A DNA stretch of 64,000 bases, taken from Hydrangea macrophylla (Eukaryota; Streptophyta; Magnoliopsida; Cornales; Hydrangeaceae). Location: positions 111,505,580 through 111,569,579 of the forward strand of contig CM066983.1 in NCBI GenBank assembly GCA_033977485.1, given 5' to 3'. The position numbers and the translations under genes were made by a program. The notes beneath the pieces were generated by a model, which was not told the DNA's origin, ran no database searches, and was given only the letters and a program-made list of their open reading frames with translations. Below are positions 20,093 to 32,325 of this stretch, one piece after another; the stretch's first letter is position 1; each line of letters begins with the position of its first letter.

Positions 20093-22725
20093 TGTAACAA
20101 CCTGCATTTTATTTAAATTTACATTTCCACATTTAATCTGCATTCCTGATTTTATTTTAAATTCAATTCTCATGTTTTTTTTTTTAATCTTATTACTTGT
20201 TTCATCTCCTATCAAAGTTTTTGTTGAGGTCAAACTGCAAATTTTATAAATTTCGTAACACTTGTGTTGGATTTCAAATCTGTATTTCAAAACGGTGAAA
20301 ATATTTACTTTTGACTCAATCAGAATTTTTTATAAAACCAGAAAATTATTTCTTACGTTAAAAATCAATTTTCAATATTTTGTGGTGATCACCGCGCTGC
20401 GAAAATACCAGTTTATGTTCAAAACTGTCCACGCCGCATTGAACTCCCACAATATGGAATTCTCCACCAATCAAGATGTGACATTTGCTTTTCCATTTAT
20501 GGCAACTCATGATTGGTTAAACCTTGTTTGAGAATGCCTTTAGTTTATGTGTTATATTTGTACCAAGAAGATTCCTAGGCAACTTATTAACACCTTGTTT
20601 GGGAGTATTATTGTTGTGAGTGGTAGTGTTGTGCCTAGAAGCTGAATTTCCCAAACAACTAGCATTTGCCCCCTACTAGTCTATAAAACACCTCTTCAAT
20701 CTTTGAGAGTGCAAATACATATGTACATATGTGCTGTGTATAATCCGTGTTTATGAAATTAGCACATTAAAATCATTTTATTGAGTGTATAGGAATGAAC
20801 TTGGTGGCCAAGTTTACAAAATCCATATAACTCATCTCACTCTCCATTACACACACAATCTGGGTTTACAATCAAAGGATATTCAGAGAGAAAAGAGAGT
20901 TTGAGAGTTCTTTGTTATGGAAAAATTTTAGAGAGAGAGACATAGAGCCTCAACCTCCATAGCTTGAAAAATTGAAGTTGGGATTGCTTATTTCTTACTT
21001 CTTTCTCAACAACCTCTTTATCTTCAATCTCTATGAGTATTCTAAACTCACTCAGGATGTATTCCATATTCTATTTTGCTTTACAAATGTGAAATTGTGA
21101 AACTCCATCATTGAGTTCATCAATGGAGGTTCAAAGCTTGAAACATGGATTTTCAACCTTAACCAAAACTCGTTTTTAGAGATGATTATGAAAGATTGTG
21201 GTGCATAGAGGCTGTGGTTAAAATTTTAGAGCCTAATTATCTCGTATCGCGACGTATATTAAAAATGAAGTTTTGACACCTCTCGAATTTTCGTAAAATC
21301 CGAGAGCTATGGTTTGATTCATGTTAAATTGATTGTAGATTCGTAATCCTTGCGGAAAAATGAAGAATTTCGTATATTGTATGTCATATATAATCACAGA
21401 TTTCAAAATGGGTTAAAATGGATTTGAAACACTAAAACAGGGGAGTTTTAGCGAGGAAGAAGAAGCTCAGTTCACCTCGCGTGCGCGGCCGCGCACGCGA
21501 TCTTCATGTTTTTTGACAGATAGAAAAGTTTTTATAAGAAAAACGAAAAATGGCCGGGCATATCGCGCGACCTGGTAGTTTTCAGTTTTTGTTTGTTTTC
21601 TGTTAAAGGACTGTTTAGATTAACTTTTAAAGGCTGTTAAGGTTCTATTTGGGAATTTTTACTAAATCAGAATCCCATCTATTATGGTTGGTTTATAAAA
21701 GCGATAAACTATGACTTATTTATCCTCATACGTACGTTGTTCTTGTTTTCGGTTGATTACATTTCTGTATATAGTTACACGTCATTCATGTGGAGTCAGT
21801 TGTACATGCATGGTGAGTAGTGGTCAGTGTGGAAAAGAGTATGCGGTTGAGATTGTATGTGGACACTCCCTGGTAATTGTGCACCAAAGTGTGATGGTTT
21901 TTGAGATTATGGCTAGGATATCTTTGAAATGCGAGAGTGACAAAATTGGACACTCCCTGGAGCCCATGGTAGCGCTAAAGTGTGTGACGCCAACTTGGAC
22001 ATTCCCTTGCACCCATGGTAGTGCTAAAGTGTGGCCTACTAGACACTCCCTGACATGCGTGGTATGGTCAAAGTGTGGTCATCTTAGTGTTTCAAAGATA
22101 CTAGAGTGAGAGAGTTGGGTGTTGTATTGTCGAGATAAAAAAGTTGGTGAGATGAGAATGGTTGCATTGTTCTCACGCATAGTCACATGTTTGTTTGGAT
22201 TGAATATTTAATATTATCCTTACTGTTGGGTGAATTGAATTCATTTTCTATAGTCAATCTGTTGATTTACGAAATTGTAAAATGGAAAATAGTAAATGAG
22301 TATGTTTTACATTCAAGCATATGTTTTTAATACTCACCAGCTTCAATAAGCTAACGGCGTTGATGCACCCTCGACATTCATGTCTAGGCTTTTCAGGTTA
22401 TGAGCATGATGGGTCATATGATTATGCGAACTGAGAACGACCATCGAAGAAGAATTTATTATTATATGTTTTTAAGTTATGAACTGGATTTGTAATAAGG
22501 ATGACTGTAATAGATCTTAGATATTATTTTATTTGCAAGGCGGGTTGTGCCTTTAGTAGATCACTTGCTATAATAATTATTAAATTGGTAAAATTTTGTA
22601 AGCCTTAATTGCTCTACTCTAATTTATATTATTATGTTGGTAGCGATCCTTCAAACTGTCGCGACCTACAGGTCCATAAAGGAAATTAAACGTTTTCCAT
22701 ATTTATGCTACGTCAGGGCGTGACA
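20093..22725 (+). mobile_element. Solo LTR A (gypsy-like), 2.63 kb
   Basis: Begins TGTAACAACCTGCATTTTA and ends GTCAGGGCGTGACA. The flanking 5-mers are gcttc (20088-20092) and gattc (22726-22730), 4 of 5 identical. The opposite-strand element at 39983-42584 is the same family over its length, including ACCTGCATTTT at one end and the TAGCATAAATATGG region at the other. There is no internal coding domain and no second LTR, so I read it as a solo LTR left by recombination. It contains a palindromic GC block at 21478-21502, four imperfect repeats of ACACTCCCTGG...CTAAAGTGTG (21860-22090) and a micro-ORF at 22355-22426. Confidence 0.85.
22355..22426 (+). CDS. Micro-ORF in solo LTR A
   Basis: Twenty-three codons from ATGCACCCTCGA to TGA, ending in the residues SYDYAN. 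The equivalent frame in solo LTR B also ends YDYAN, with only third-base changes in the last codons and a TGA/TAA swap. The polypyrimidine-AG GGCTTTTCAG lies inside it, so the tail could also be a terminal exon. Whether it is translated is unknown; an RNA signal is an equal explanation. Confidence 0.3.
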
Positions 22726-22730
22726 GATTC

Positions 22731-23500
22731 TCTCTAGTTTTTCTAGAGATAGAGTAAGGATGGTTTTTCTCTTACCCTAGCTAGTCGTCGCTTCCCCCTC
22801 TCTGCTTTCAATGACCAGCCTCCCCCCCCCCCCCCCCCCCCCCCCCTCTCTTCTCTCTCTCTCACATTTTCTTTGTGCCATGTTTTGTCCCAGTCTAAAT
22901 AAGGGCCTGTTTGGCTCCTCCGCTTCCTTTGTGAAGCTTTCCCCTTCTTTTGTGAATGTTGTTTTCCTTTCTTCACATGGCTTTTCCTTGGGTTCAAGAT
23001 GGTGGATGTTGCCCAGACCAGTTTTGCAATAATAGATTGACTTTTTGGTCTTTATTGGGTTAAGATTGGTGGCTTTAGAGCTCTCTTCTACAGCTGTATT
23101 GTTTTTCGTGGTACACCTTTTGCTATCATGGAAGCTTTTCAAGCAACTTCGGGTTGCCCCCTTTGGTGAAGCTTTTTCACTTGTTTGAGCTTGACTTTGT
23201 GTCATCTTTTTTCTGTGGGTGGTCTCTATCATCTACAGTTTTGAAGTTATCCTGGGTTTTGGATCTCTCTATGCGACGGTTCTTGTGGCGCAGTGGTGGA
23301 TCCCTTATGCAGCTGACGGAGTGTTTTCTGTGATCGTTTATACTTTCTTATCTATTGTATCTTTGGTTGTTTTGCTTTTGGTTGTTCTTTTATTTAATTT
23401 TGTTATTTGTTTGGTTTTCTTTGTAATGTTTGATTTTCATTAATGAAATTTTAGTTTTTCAACAAAAATAAAAATAAAAAAATAAATAAAAAATAAGAAA
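22731..23500 (+). mobile_element. Possible LINE 3' end
   Basis: T-rich sequence ending in TTTTCATTAATGAAATTTTA followed by an A-rich tail (AAAATAAAAATAAAAAAATAA). The form is common at 3' ends of plant L1-type LINEs. A 25-C tract lies at 22822-22846. No reverse transcriptase is present and the 5' limit is unknown. The 74-residue hydrophobic frame at 23219-23443 is an effect of T-richness. Confidence 0.35.
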
Positions 23501-23786
23501 GAATAGATCAATGGGCTCTACTCAGAAATGAAACTAATTTTTCTCTCGGACAGTGGGGTGGCTTGTTGAAGCTTATAAGTTGATTTTTTTAGCATATAGG
23601 TTATTATAAGTTTGAGATTGTACCAAACAGAATTTAGTTTACCAACATATTTTAAGCAAAAAAACTATTTAAAAAGTTGAAAATAAGATAATTTATTAAA
23701 AGCTGAATTTTAAATGCTTTTAAGATCATAGCTATCAATTAAAATCTGCAACAAACCTATAATGAGAAAGCAACCACTTCACACCA

Positions 23787-25230
23787 TTGCCTTACCCTTC
23801 TGTTCTGATCTGCAATCACCCCCAATACTTGAGACCTCTCTCGTCACTTACCCAACAAGAAAGCATAAGCTTGAATAAGGCCCTGAGAGTCCCAAATTTC
23901 ATGCTCCAAAGCCAAATGTTAACGACAGTGGTCAAAACGATCTTCGCCTCATTCGAGGTTTTCTGCAGACAAATTCAAATCAATTCACAGAGCAACGTGG
24001 TTGTAACAATCCCGATCTTTCGAATGCGACTCAGGATTCGATTTCGATGCTCTTTCGACAGCATAGAGAAGCGTTGATAGCTGAAAGCTTTGAGTTTGTG
24101 CAAGTCTGTGAGAGCTCTTAGTGTTGGAATCCAAGTTCATTGCCCGGCAATCAAATCTGGGTTAGTGAACAATGTTTATGTTGGGTGTTCTCTGATCACT
24201 CTGTATGGCAAAAAATATAATACAATGAGTAATGCACATAAAGTGTTCGACGAAATGCCTGTGAAAATGTGGTGTCGTGGACAGCAATTAACAATGGGTT
24301 TGCTCTAGAATGGGACGTTGATGTTTGTTTAGAGCTCTACCATCAGTTGAGAACTTCGACGTTGAAACCGAATGATTTTACGCTTATGAGTCATTTGAGT
24401 GCTTGTATGGGTACTGGGTCTCTTGGACTGGGGAGAAATGCTCACTGCTAAACAATTCAGATGGGTTTTGAGTCATATGTACGTATATCTAATGTTCTTG
24501 TATCAATGTACTGCAAGTGTGGGAATGTTGAAGATGCGCTAAATATATTCCTAAACTTGGGTAGTAAAGATCTTGTATCTTGGCATTCTATGATTGCAGG
24601 ATACGCTCATCCTGGGCTGGCATTGCTGACCATTAATCTTTTCGAAGAGAAGAAGCAGCAAAAAACTGTGAGACCTGATGCCATTACTTTTCTTGGAGTC
24701 CTCTTTTCATGTCGCCATTCGGGTTTTGTCAAACAAGGCCAGATTTACTTCAAGTCAATGGTGGAATTTGGTGTGAAAGCAGAACCAGATCACTATTTGT
24801 GCATTGTGGATCTTGTTGGTCGAGCTGGGTTTTCGGTAGAAGTTTAAGATTTCATCAGAAAGATGCCTATAAATCCCAAAGCAGTTATTTGGGTCTCGGT
24901 ACTTTCTAAAATTGCAAGCTTCATGGGGATGTTTGGATTGGAATTGAGGCTGCAGAGAATAGGCTTGCAGTGGAACCAGAGTGATCTGCTACCTATTTGC
25001 AGTTGGCGAATTTGTATGCAAGTGTGGGGTTTTATGATCAAGCAGTGAGAGTACGGAAACTGATTAAAGATAAGAGGGCTGAAAACGGGTCCTGGGTTCA
25101 GCTGGATGCAGATTAGGAAGTAGATTTACCAATTTAAAGCAGATTCGGGTCAACCTCGAAAGCAAATGAGATAGTCGCTGTGGGGGATGGTTTGGTAGAC
25201 CACATGAGAAGTGTAGGATGTGTACCTGTA
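23787..25230 (+). pseudogene. Second PPR gene, decayed (PLS class)
   Basis: PPR repeats are spread over several frames: ALSVGIQVHCPAIKSGLVNN, then [10 protein letters not shown]; after a frameshift at ~24265 [19 protein letters not shown]; after an in-frame TAA (~24449) YVRISNVLVSMYCKCGNVED, DLVSWHSMIAGYAHPGLAL and LCIVDLVGRAG. Further shifts near 24845 and 24920 lead into remains of an E domain (KLIKDKRAENGSW...VQLDAD). The frame 23787-24077 is probably the N-terminal leader. It is not a copy of the gene at 6953. From memory it may correspond to At2g37320, the Arabidopsis neighbour of At2g37310. At least four frame breaks or stops rule out function. Confidence 0.85.
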
Positions 25231-25935
25231 ATAGTGTAATACATGAAATAGAACTTGGCTGTGACTAGTATAATGATAACTCAAAAAATGGCAACCCCAA
25301 GGGATAGCCTGTGTTGAAGGTATTCATAACAGGTCTCAAAAACCGTCTTGAGTCTTATCCCAAGCAATCTCCCTCGGGCCCACTCTATCAAGTGCAAGCT
25401 GTGTGTAAAGGCTGGTGTGGTCGGAGAGTTTACCCGCCGACGAAACTGGGACAATTATTTGGCGCGTGCGATTATATCAGATACCAAAGAACAAAAAGCT
25501 TGCAAAATGGCACCATGGTGTAGTATTTCACATCACTTCTTGAATCTTTAGGGCATACGGAAACTTAGTTTTAAAGGTACAAAAATGGGTTTTTTGGGGC
25601 TTGTTTGGTACCAACTGTAAAACCTAGACATGTTTAACTCTTAGTGTGCGTCATGCTTAACTGATACTTGTGGCTTGCAGGTGATTGTCAGTGTACGAGG
25701 TTTATCTTGCAGGTCAGACCCTGTATCTATGTGATTTACATATTTAGACAATGAGTTAAGAGCATCACATGTGCATCCCTTTAGTCTCAAGACTCTCAAC
25801 CCACAATTAACCTTCCAACCAAAATTTCTCTGGCCTCATAGAAAAGTTGGAAATCAGTTGTCTGTTGTCCATCCAAAAAATATTGGGGGAAGGTCTTTCC
25901 CTCCAAAAAAATCCATCCAATGGCTCATACAAGGG
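25231..25935. other. Intergenic
   Basis: Two overlapping short frames (25311-25551) have no similarity I can name. No repeat termini were found. Confidence 0.4.
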
Positions 25936-26315
25936 GTATATACGAGCCGAGCCGAGCTTGCTCGCAAGTTGTCTCACAAGTTCGTGAGCTTGCTCACGAG
26001 CTCAAACGAGCCGAGCTTTCAAGTGTTCACGAGCTTTCTTGCGAGCCCTAGTTTAATACGAGTAATAAAATAATAATTTATCAAGCCTATTTACGAGATA
26101 TGTCATATATTCTCTAAAATTATGTACTCCATAGTTTTATAATAAATATATATATATATATATATAAGTCATTATACAAGCTATTTATCAAACCTATTAA
26201 CGAGTTTTATCACCAGCCTGCTCAAAAGCATTATTCGATTGTGTTTATGAGCTCAAATGAGCGAACCGAGCTTCGTGCCCTTGTTGAACAGCTCAGCTCG
26301 TTTACACGTCTCACT
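25936..26315. mobile_element. Foldback-type element rich in GAGCCGAGC motifs
   Basis: GGTATATACGAGCCGAGCC at the left pairs imperfectly with GCTCAGCTCGTTTACACGT at the right. Both sides carry many CGAGC/GCTCG repeats around an AT-rich middle with a TA microsatellite. This is a common plant repeat type. The exact ends and TSD are not determined. Confidence 0.55.
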
Positions 26316-27113
26316 AAGTTTGGATCTCACCCATCTAATGGGTGAAGATATTTTGTACCCTTAGATGGGTTTCCTCCAAAGGTCCAAAAGAAGGCGCACA
26401 CACATTCATCAGAGACTTAGCCCACTAACCACACCCATTTTTCAATTCCACCCCCACCTCTCTCTCTCTTTCTCTCTCCTGCGACCAACTCTATATTTAA
26501 CTTGGCTTAGAAAGAAAAAAAAATGGTAATGCTTCCCATTTCTTTGAGAATCGGCTGATCTACAAAGCGCGAGAGAAGGTTGTTTGACTCAACCCCTTAT
26601 CTGGCTGGTTATAGTTCAAAATTTCATTTATCTTTACACAATTATAAAGTTATTTTTGGATTTCTGTTCTTTTTCCAATTTCCGGAGACAAGATGTCAAA
26701 AAGAACGTGTATCGCTCGTTGTTTGCTGAGAACGTGAGAGATCAAAAGACTTGGTATCTAGGTGGGCAGTCTTATAGGAGACGCATGAAATGTTTGGGAA
26801 GCAGAGATTTTTTGTTTGGCAGTGCCCAGCAGCACCATGTCACCCTCGCCGCCGAACCTATGTCTCCCTGCAGTCCTAGCCCTTCTTGTTTTTTTTTTTT
26901 TTTTTTTGGGGGGGTGGGGCTAGACTAGTTTATGTAACGATTGCACTAGTTAAGATTAGTAGAGTCTAATATGTAGGGGAAAAAAAACTGTGGCAAAAAA
27001 AAAAGAGAGAATTAGTTAGTCTGGTCAGAGGGACCAACAGTCCAACATCATCAAGAGTTTGACATTGGACCATTCTGGCAGACGATTTCTTTGTAGCTGG
27101 GCTCCCTAATAGG
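26316..27113. other. Intergenic, T- and G-runs
   Basis: Contains an open frame at 26584-26928 without recognisable domains and a T run next to a G run at ~26889-26917. No gene is supported. Confidence 0.4.
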
Positions 27114-27123
27114 CTCTTAGCGT

Positions 27124-27305
27124 AATCACATCCTTTGAGGCCGAGTGATAAGTTTTTTGGGTGTACTATCTATGAGGTTTAGTGTTCGAGTCATGGAGAG
27201 CGTGGCCGCTGCGGAATTCATCCGGCGACTAGAGCCTCGGGGGATTAGCTAAGGTTGCGCACAAGCTGGTCCGGACACCCCCGATTACCAAAAAAAAAAA
27301 AAAAA
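27124..27305 (+). mobile_element. tRNA-derived SINE (Au-SINE-like)
   Basis: A ~180-bp unit with box-A-like GAGTGATAAG, box-B-like GTGTTCGAGTC, the 3' block GCGCACAAGCTGGTCCGGAC and a terminal A run. It is flanked by a perfect 10-bp duplication ctcttagcgt (27114-27123 and 27306-27315). The 3' block resembles what I recall of the plant Au SINE family. The 5' end may be slightly truncated. Confidence 0.88.
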
Positions 27306-27541
27306 CTCTTAGCGTGAGGCAACACTGACTATATATATTATTATTGTTATTATTATTATTATTATTTTTTTTTAATTTTCCATAAAATAAATGCAGGACG
27401 AGTCTGAGTTTTTGGCGCCCTAAACTCACTTCGAGTCTTCTAGGGAGACCGTTTGTAAATGTTTACAAAAAAAAAACTTATTGGACAAGTATCAACACAA
27501 AATTACTTTGTGCCAAAATATTAATAAACTCAATAAGTAAG

Positions 27542-27726
27542 GGGTAATACTTGGAGTACAACCAAATCATAATCTTTTGCTCACAACCTCCATTTTGTGT
27601 CTATCTCTCTCCTAGTGAGCACTGTGGGGTCACTGGTACTGTGAGACCCATCAAGAGAGAGATAGACACAAAATAAAAGTAGTGAACAAAAAATTGTGAC
27701 TTTAGTTGTGTCCCAAAGTATTACTC
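27542..27726. mobile_element. MITE with GGGTAATACTTGG / GAGTAATACTTTGG ends
   Basis: The terminal sequences and a long internal palindrome (TTTTGTGTCTATCTCTCTC and its complement around 27650-27680) give a hairpin. Flanking 9-mers ataagtaag and ataagtaca agree at 7 of 9. A related fragment (GAGAGAGATAGACACATAAA) lies at ~32800-32890. Confidence 0.75.
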
Positions 27727-28005
27727 ATAAGTACAAAACTCATTTTTTAAGTACTACTAGGTGGAACACGTGCAACAGCGTTACGTTTTTTTTGGACAAT
27801 CCGTGAAAGCTTTGTAGATGAACATGTAAAGAATACTTATTCTTTTTAGCAAACATATATAGAATATATATACCATACCACTGATATATAGTTCTGAACC
27901 AAATATAAAGAGATTATGTACATATAAATAAGCATGACTGAAACGAGAATCCAAAGAGAATATTACAACGCTTCCATTTCCACCAAACTAAAATTCAAAA
28001 TATAA

Positions 28006-28443
28006 GGACATGTTTGGTATGTAAGAATGAAATGAGTTGGGAATTGAACGAGTTCAGGAATAGAATGAAACATGAATGGAATAGGAATGACCATTTCATT
28101 CATGTGTTTGGCTACATATCTAGGAATGGAATGACATTAAACTTTAACTGAATATTCATAATATTTAATAAATTTATTTTAGTCAAAAACATTACCGTAT
28201 TAGGGTTAAATAATGAAAAAGGAAAGTTGAAAAAGTTGACATTACCATATTAAGTCATTCCATTAGGAATGGTATGGGCATTCCTTTGGTTTTGAAAAGG
28301 AATGCCTATTCCTACTTTAGAACGAATCCATTCCAAAAGGAATGACCATTCCATTATATTTGATCATACCAAACATGATAATGGAATGACCTTAACAATG
28401 GTCATTCCATTCCGGGATTCATTCCGCTCTACCAAACATGCCC
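28006..28443. mobile_element. Tourist-like MITE (PIF/Harbinger)
   Basis: The ends GGACATGTTTGGTA and TACCAAACATGCCC are inverted. They are flanked on both sides by TAA (28003-28005 and 28444-28446), the expected 3-bp target duplication. The interior is built of GGAATG/CATTCC motifs and folds back over most of its 438 bp. Confidence 0.88.
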
Positions 28444-28446
28444 TAA

Positions 28447-29540
28447 GTATCTGAAAAGAGTGTTCAATTCAAGTCTCGTACAATTGCAATTCTTTTCTAG
28501 CCTTATATCAAAAGCATTTGATCCGTGACATAAAAGATAACACCGAATTGAGGAGGAAGTTGATATCTCGCACAATCAATTATAAGACACATTTGTTTTA
28601 AAATTAAACGAAAGAATACGGCATAGTAGGCCACAAGGCTGGCAACCAAAAACATGTTAAAAATAGCACCTATGCAATAATTGTGCATTGTCAAGAGTAT
28701 TTTAAAAGGCCAAAATTGGATCCCACGGTTCCCACCTGAAGCGTTGATATTGATTTTTTGCTGGCAACTAATTCCTATATTAAAAGATGATAGAAATAGG
28801 ATATAATCAGTAATCACCATCAAATTGTTGTTGTAGTAAGCAAACCAGTGGTTGAGGCTGACTTGATATCAGAAGATAGTTTTAGTTTGGTTTGAGGAAC
28901 AAATGATCATGATTGTCAAGCAAAAGAGAGTTTTATAGTTTGAAGCCTATGATATTGTAGTATCTAGTGCTTCCCCAAAAAAGTAATGCCACAGTGCCTA
29001 ATCACTACGGTCACCTGGATGGATAAATGCAGATTTGGTTGTCATTGCATGGGTTGATGGAGAAGCTGCTGTATTTGTAAGAGTGGTAGTTTCATCCTGG
29101 TAGAAGAGACTGAATTTTGTCATTGTTTCTCATACGGCCTTACTATAATATTTATGTTTCCATCACTCTCACATTTGAGGACTGATGATAGTTCCTTGTT
29201 TGAAACCTGAGAGAGGACTTGGACGTTTGCCCTTTTATAAGCCGGCTATTCCTTGGCCTCTTTTGGTTAACTCAATGAAAAGACAAAAACCTCCATAACA
29301 AAAAATGAACTAAAAACATTAAGGACAAAATAGTAATTTTAGTGTGATGAACAGTAACTTCAACCATTTTCTTTTTATATATAGTTAGAGATTAGAAATG
29401 AACTCCTCTCTCTATATAATATAGTAATATACTACATACCACAAGGCTAATAATACATGGGAGTGGGGATCTACAAAACCGTTGCAGATGTGGCTTACCA
29501 TAGGGGCACTCGTGGAATGAATAGTCATGGCTTTAATATA
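28447..29540. other. Intergenic
   Basis: No supported gene or complete repeat. The frame at 28503-28823 (minus) has no recognisable features. Confidence 0.4.
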
Positions 29541-29563
29541 GATATTATTGTATATACTCTTAG

Positions 29564-29565
29564 CG

Positions 29566-29596
<31 letters not shown>

Positions 29597-29705
29597 GATA
29601 TTATTGTATATATACTTTTAGCAAACAAAAAAAAAAGATATTATTATTATTATATATATATATATATATATACACGTATTATAATAAAGATATATATATA
29701 TATAT
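29564..29705. repeat. A-runs and TA microsatellites
   Basis: CACA and A runs (29564-29596), A run (29624-29635) and TA repeats (29651-29671, 29688-29705), with GATATTATTGTATATA occurring twice nearby. Confidence 0.85.
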
Positions 29706-29859
29706 TAATAGCCCCAAATGCAGACCGACTCTGGGGTAAACAAAGTAAGTTGCTTAGGGCCTCTATATTCAAAGGGCTCACAAATTCAATTACAGATGTA
29801 ACAAAAAATTAATTATATATATAATTATGTATAACTAGTCTCAAAAAATTCAAAATACT

Positions 29860-30015
29860 TTTGTTCTTCATCAATGTTCACTCAAGCATCCTATTGGCCA
29901 ATGTAGTGGGACCCAAGATTAAACAAATGATGTTTAATCTTGGGTCCCACTGTATTGGTCAATGGGATGCTTGGGTGAACATTGGTGAACCATTTTTTGG
30001 GTGAGCAAAAATGCT
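29860..30015. mobile_element. Foldback MITE, GCTCACCC family, copy 1
   Basis: The arms GTGGGACCCAAGATTAAAC and its complement form a near-perfect hairpin around 29935. The right end carries TTTTTTGGGTGAGCAAAAAT, also found in the copy at 37665-37889. The left end has lost part of the arm. Confidence 0.72.
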
Positions 30016-31610
30016 TTCCAAAAATTTTTGCAGGGCACTGTCCCCGAATTCTTGTATTCCCTCAGGCAGGCCCGACCCTGAGCACATGCGACACATGCTT
30101 AGGTTTGGGGTCCACCATACAAAAGGGCCCCCAAATTGCTCTCCAGGCCTATATATGTACATATGTTGTCTTTGTGCATTTGATTCTTGATACATACTAC
30201 ATTAACTAAACCTTTAATTTCTTAAAAATCAATAAATAACTTACGAATCAAACTATAATAGATAAAAATACTTTCAAATGTGTAAATAGTCCAAAAAAAA
30301 TTTGCTTCGAGGGCGCTATCCTCAAACTCTCATTGTGTAAAGGGCATCGGTCTACTAATCTTGTATGGAGTCCCCAATATATCAGGACCGGACCTGCCCT
30401 CAGAACTCATATTTTTTGTATAGAACCCCCAAAACTCAAGACCAGCATTGCCCAGGTGGAGAGGTGCGGGAATGACACAACCAGGACCATATCTACTTGA
30501 GGAAGAGCAAAATACGTAAGAATTAGCATGTACGCATAGCCAGCATATGTTGTAACTTGTAGCCCAATATGTCATTTGATTCATTTTCACTCATCAATTA
30601 TTCTTTTGTGGTCCACCACACCAGGCACATCAGTCACCACATATGATTCTCACTTTCAAGGTAGATCTGAGCTCTGAATATTTATTCGTTTTTATTTACT
30701 GTATTTATTTATTTGATACCAAACATCATTCTTCTTGTTTTTGTGTGTTTGGGAATCCATTTCCCTGTTTTGTGCAAATTGCAAAGCCTACTTTTCATTT
30801 TTTGAAAGTTTGTTATCTATTCTACCCCACATTTTCTTCTTTTCCAAGTTTCAATTTCGCCTTCCAATATAATTTATGGTTCTGCCCTTGCAAATAAATT
30901 CCCATCCTTTAAATGCGGCGGTGGGTAAGATAAATCTTCTAAGAACAAATTTTAGTATAAAGATTTTATTTTTTATTTTTATTTATTGAATCTCCAAATC
31001 AATGTGTGCGTGTATATATATGAAAATTCTATGAAGAGGGCACCCTCTCTTTAATAAAGAGAGGGCCTCTATTTTAGCCATTGGATTGTGTTTAAAAACT
31101 GTGAAGTTACAAAACTGCCTTTAATGAAAACACGAAAATATATCATATACTATACATGAAAACATAAATTAGTATTATTTATACCAAATAGGCTGGTGTG
31201 GGAATGACATTAACAGGGCAACATCTATTTCAGGGGAAAAAAATCCAAATTTAATTTATTAATTACCCAATAATTCAAATTCATTCATCATTCCCGCTTT
31301 CTATGTGCCACCACTCACCAGGCCAAATAGTCACCACATAAGATTCTCACATTCAAGGTAGATCTGAAATTTGAATTATCTAATTTGTTTTCAAACCAAA
31401 CAGTTCCTAACTTTTCAAAGTTTCAACTGGGGAAAGCATCATCCAGCCGACCTTCTCATGACTTATTTGACATAGCTCCACATACAAACAAATGATTAGG
31501 TTTATTTAAATGGTAAATCTATTATGAGAAGCTTCTCATATAAGGAAGGAGGACTTTAACTGTTGAATGAGCTTTTAGTAATAGATGTTTTTTCAGATTC
31601 TTGAGAATCA
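30016..31610. other. Intergenic with element fragments and a dispersed duplication
   Basis: 30060-30140 contains AGGCAGGCCCGACCCTGAG and GGGCCCCCAAATTG, related to the termini and subtermini of the hAT element at 31619, so it is a fragment of that group. Blocks at ~30464-30690 recur at ~31194-31390 (for example GGGAATGACA, TCAAGGTAGATCTGA). 31030-31070 contains a short hairpin CCCTCTCTTTAATAAAGAGAGGG. No gene. Confidence 0.5.
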
Positions 31611-31618
31611 GGGCCGGT

Positions 31619-32317
31619 CCTGACAATTTGGGGGCCCAAAGCGAGATTGAAAGATGGGGCCCTATCGGGGGTTCGGGGGCAGCGCCCCCAAAGATTTATT
31701 TATTTTTGTTACGCCTTTTTACACATATTTTTGACAAATTGAAAGTATAGTGAATGTAACATTAGCATATGTAGTGAATTTTGAACTTAGGTCCAAACTC
31801 CATAAGCTAGACATTAGAACAAATACTTGAAATGTACACTTAGTAACGACCCAAAATTAATAAAACATTGAGCAAAAACCAATTCCAAAATCATAAAAGC
31901 AACCACAACTCAAAAATTCAAGAATCAAATGCACAAACCAACAACAAAAACCAAAGGAGATAGAACAATTAGACTTAAATTAAAATTTGAGATAACAATT
32001 GACATTAAATAGTGCAAAAAAGATTGAACTGAATACGTTTTCGATACACTTTTTTTTAATCAAGTTTGATCATGAAATCTTTTTTCTTTTTTGTTATTTG
32101 TTTTTTGTTTACACTTGATCAATTGGGCTTTGTGTTTGAACTTTGAACAAAAAAAGATTGGGCTTTTTATTTTGTAATGGAATATTTATTGAGCCAATTT
32201 TCAAATATGATTGGGCATTATACTTGTACATACATAGGACTTATATATTTTGGGGGCCCTTTGGGATTGGAGGCCCCAAGCCTGTGCTTGGGCTGCTTGG
32301 CCTCAGGGCCGGGCCTG
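31619..32317. mobile_element. Non-autonomous hAT element
   Basis: The ends CAGGGCCGGTCCTGAC and CTCAGGGCCGGGCCTG are inverted. They are flanked by a perfect 8-bp duplication ttgagaat (31611-31618 and 32318-32325). Subterminal GGGGGCCC blocks lie on both sides. 699 bp with no transposase. Confidence 0.93.
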
Positions 32318-32325
32318 TTGAGAAT

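Noticed and set aside
22743..23232. Frames with glycine or proline runs, and a hydrophobic frame at 23219-23443
   Set aside because: Caused by the 25-C run and T-rich DNA of a probable LINE tail. Hydrophobicity follows from T-rich codons.
27124..27200. A tRNA gene at the box A/box B motifs
   Set aside because: The cloverleaf cannot be completed, and the A tail and target duplication show a SINE.
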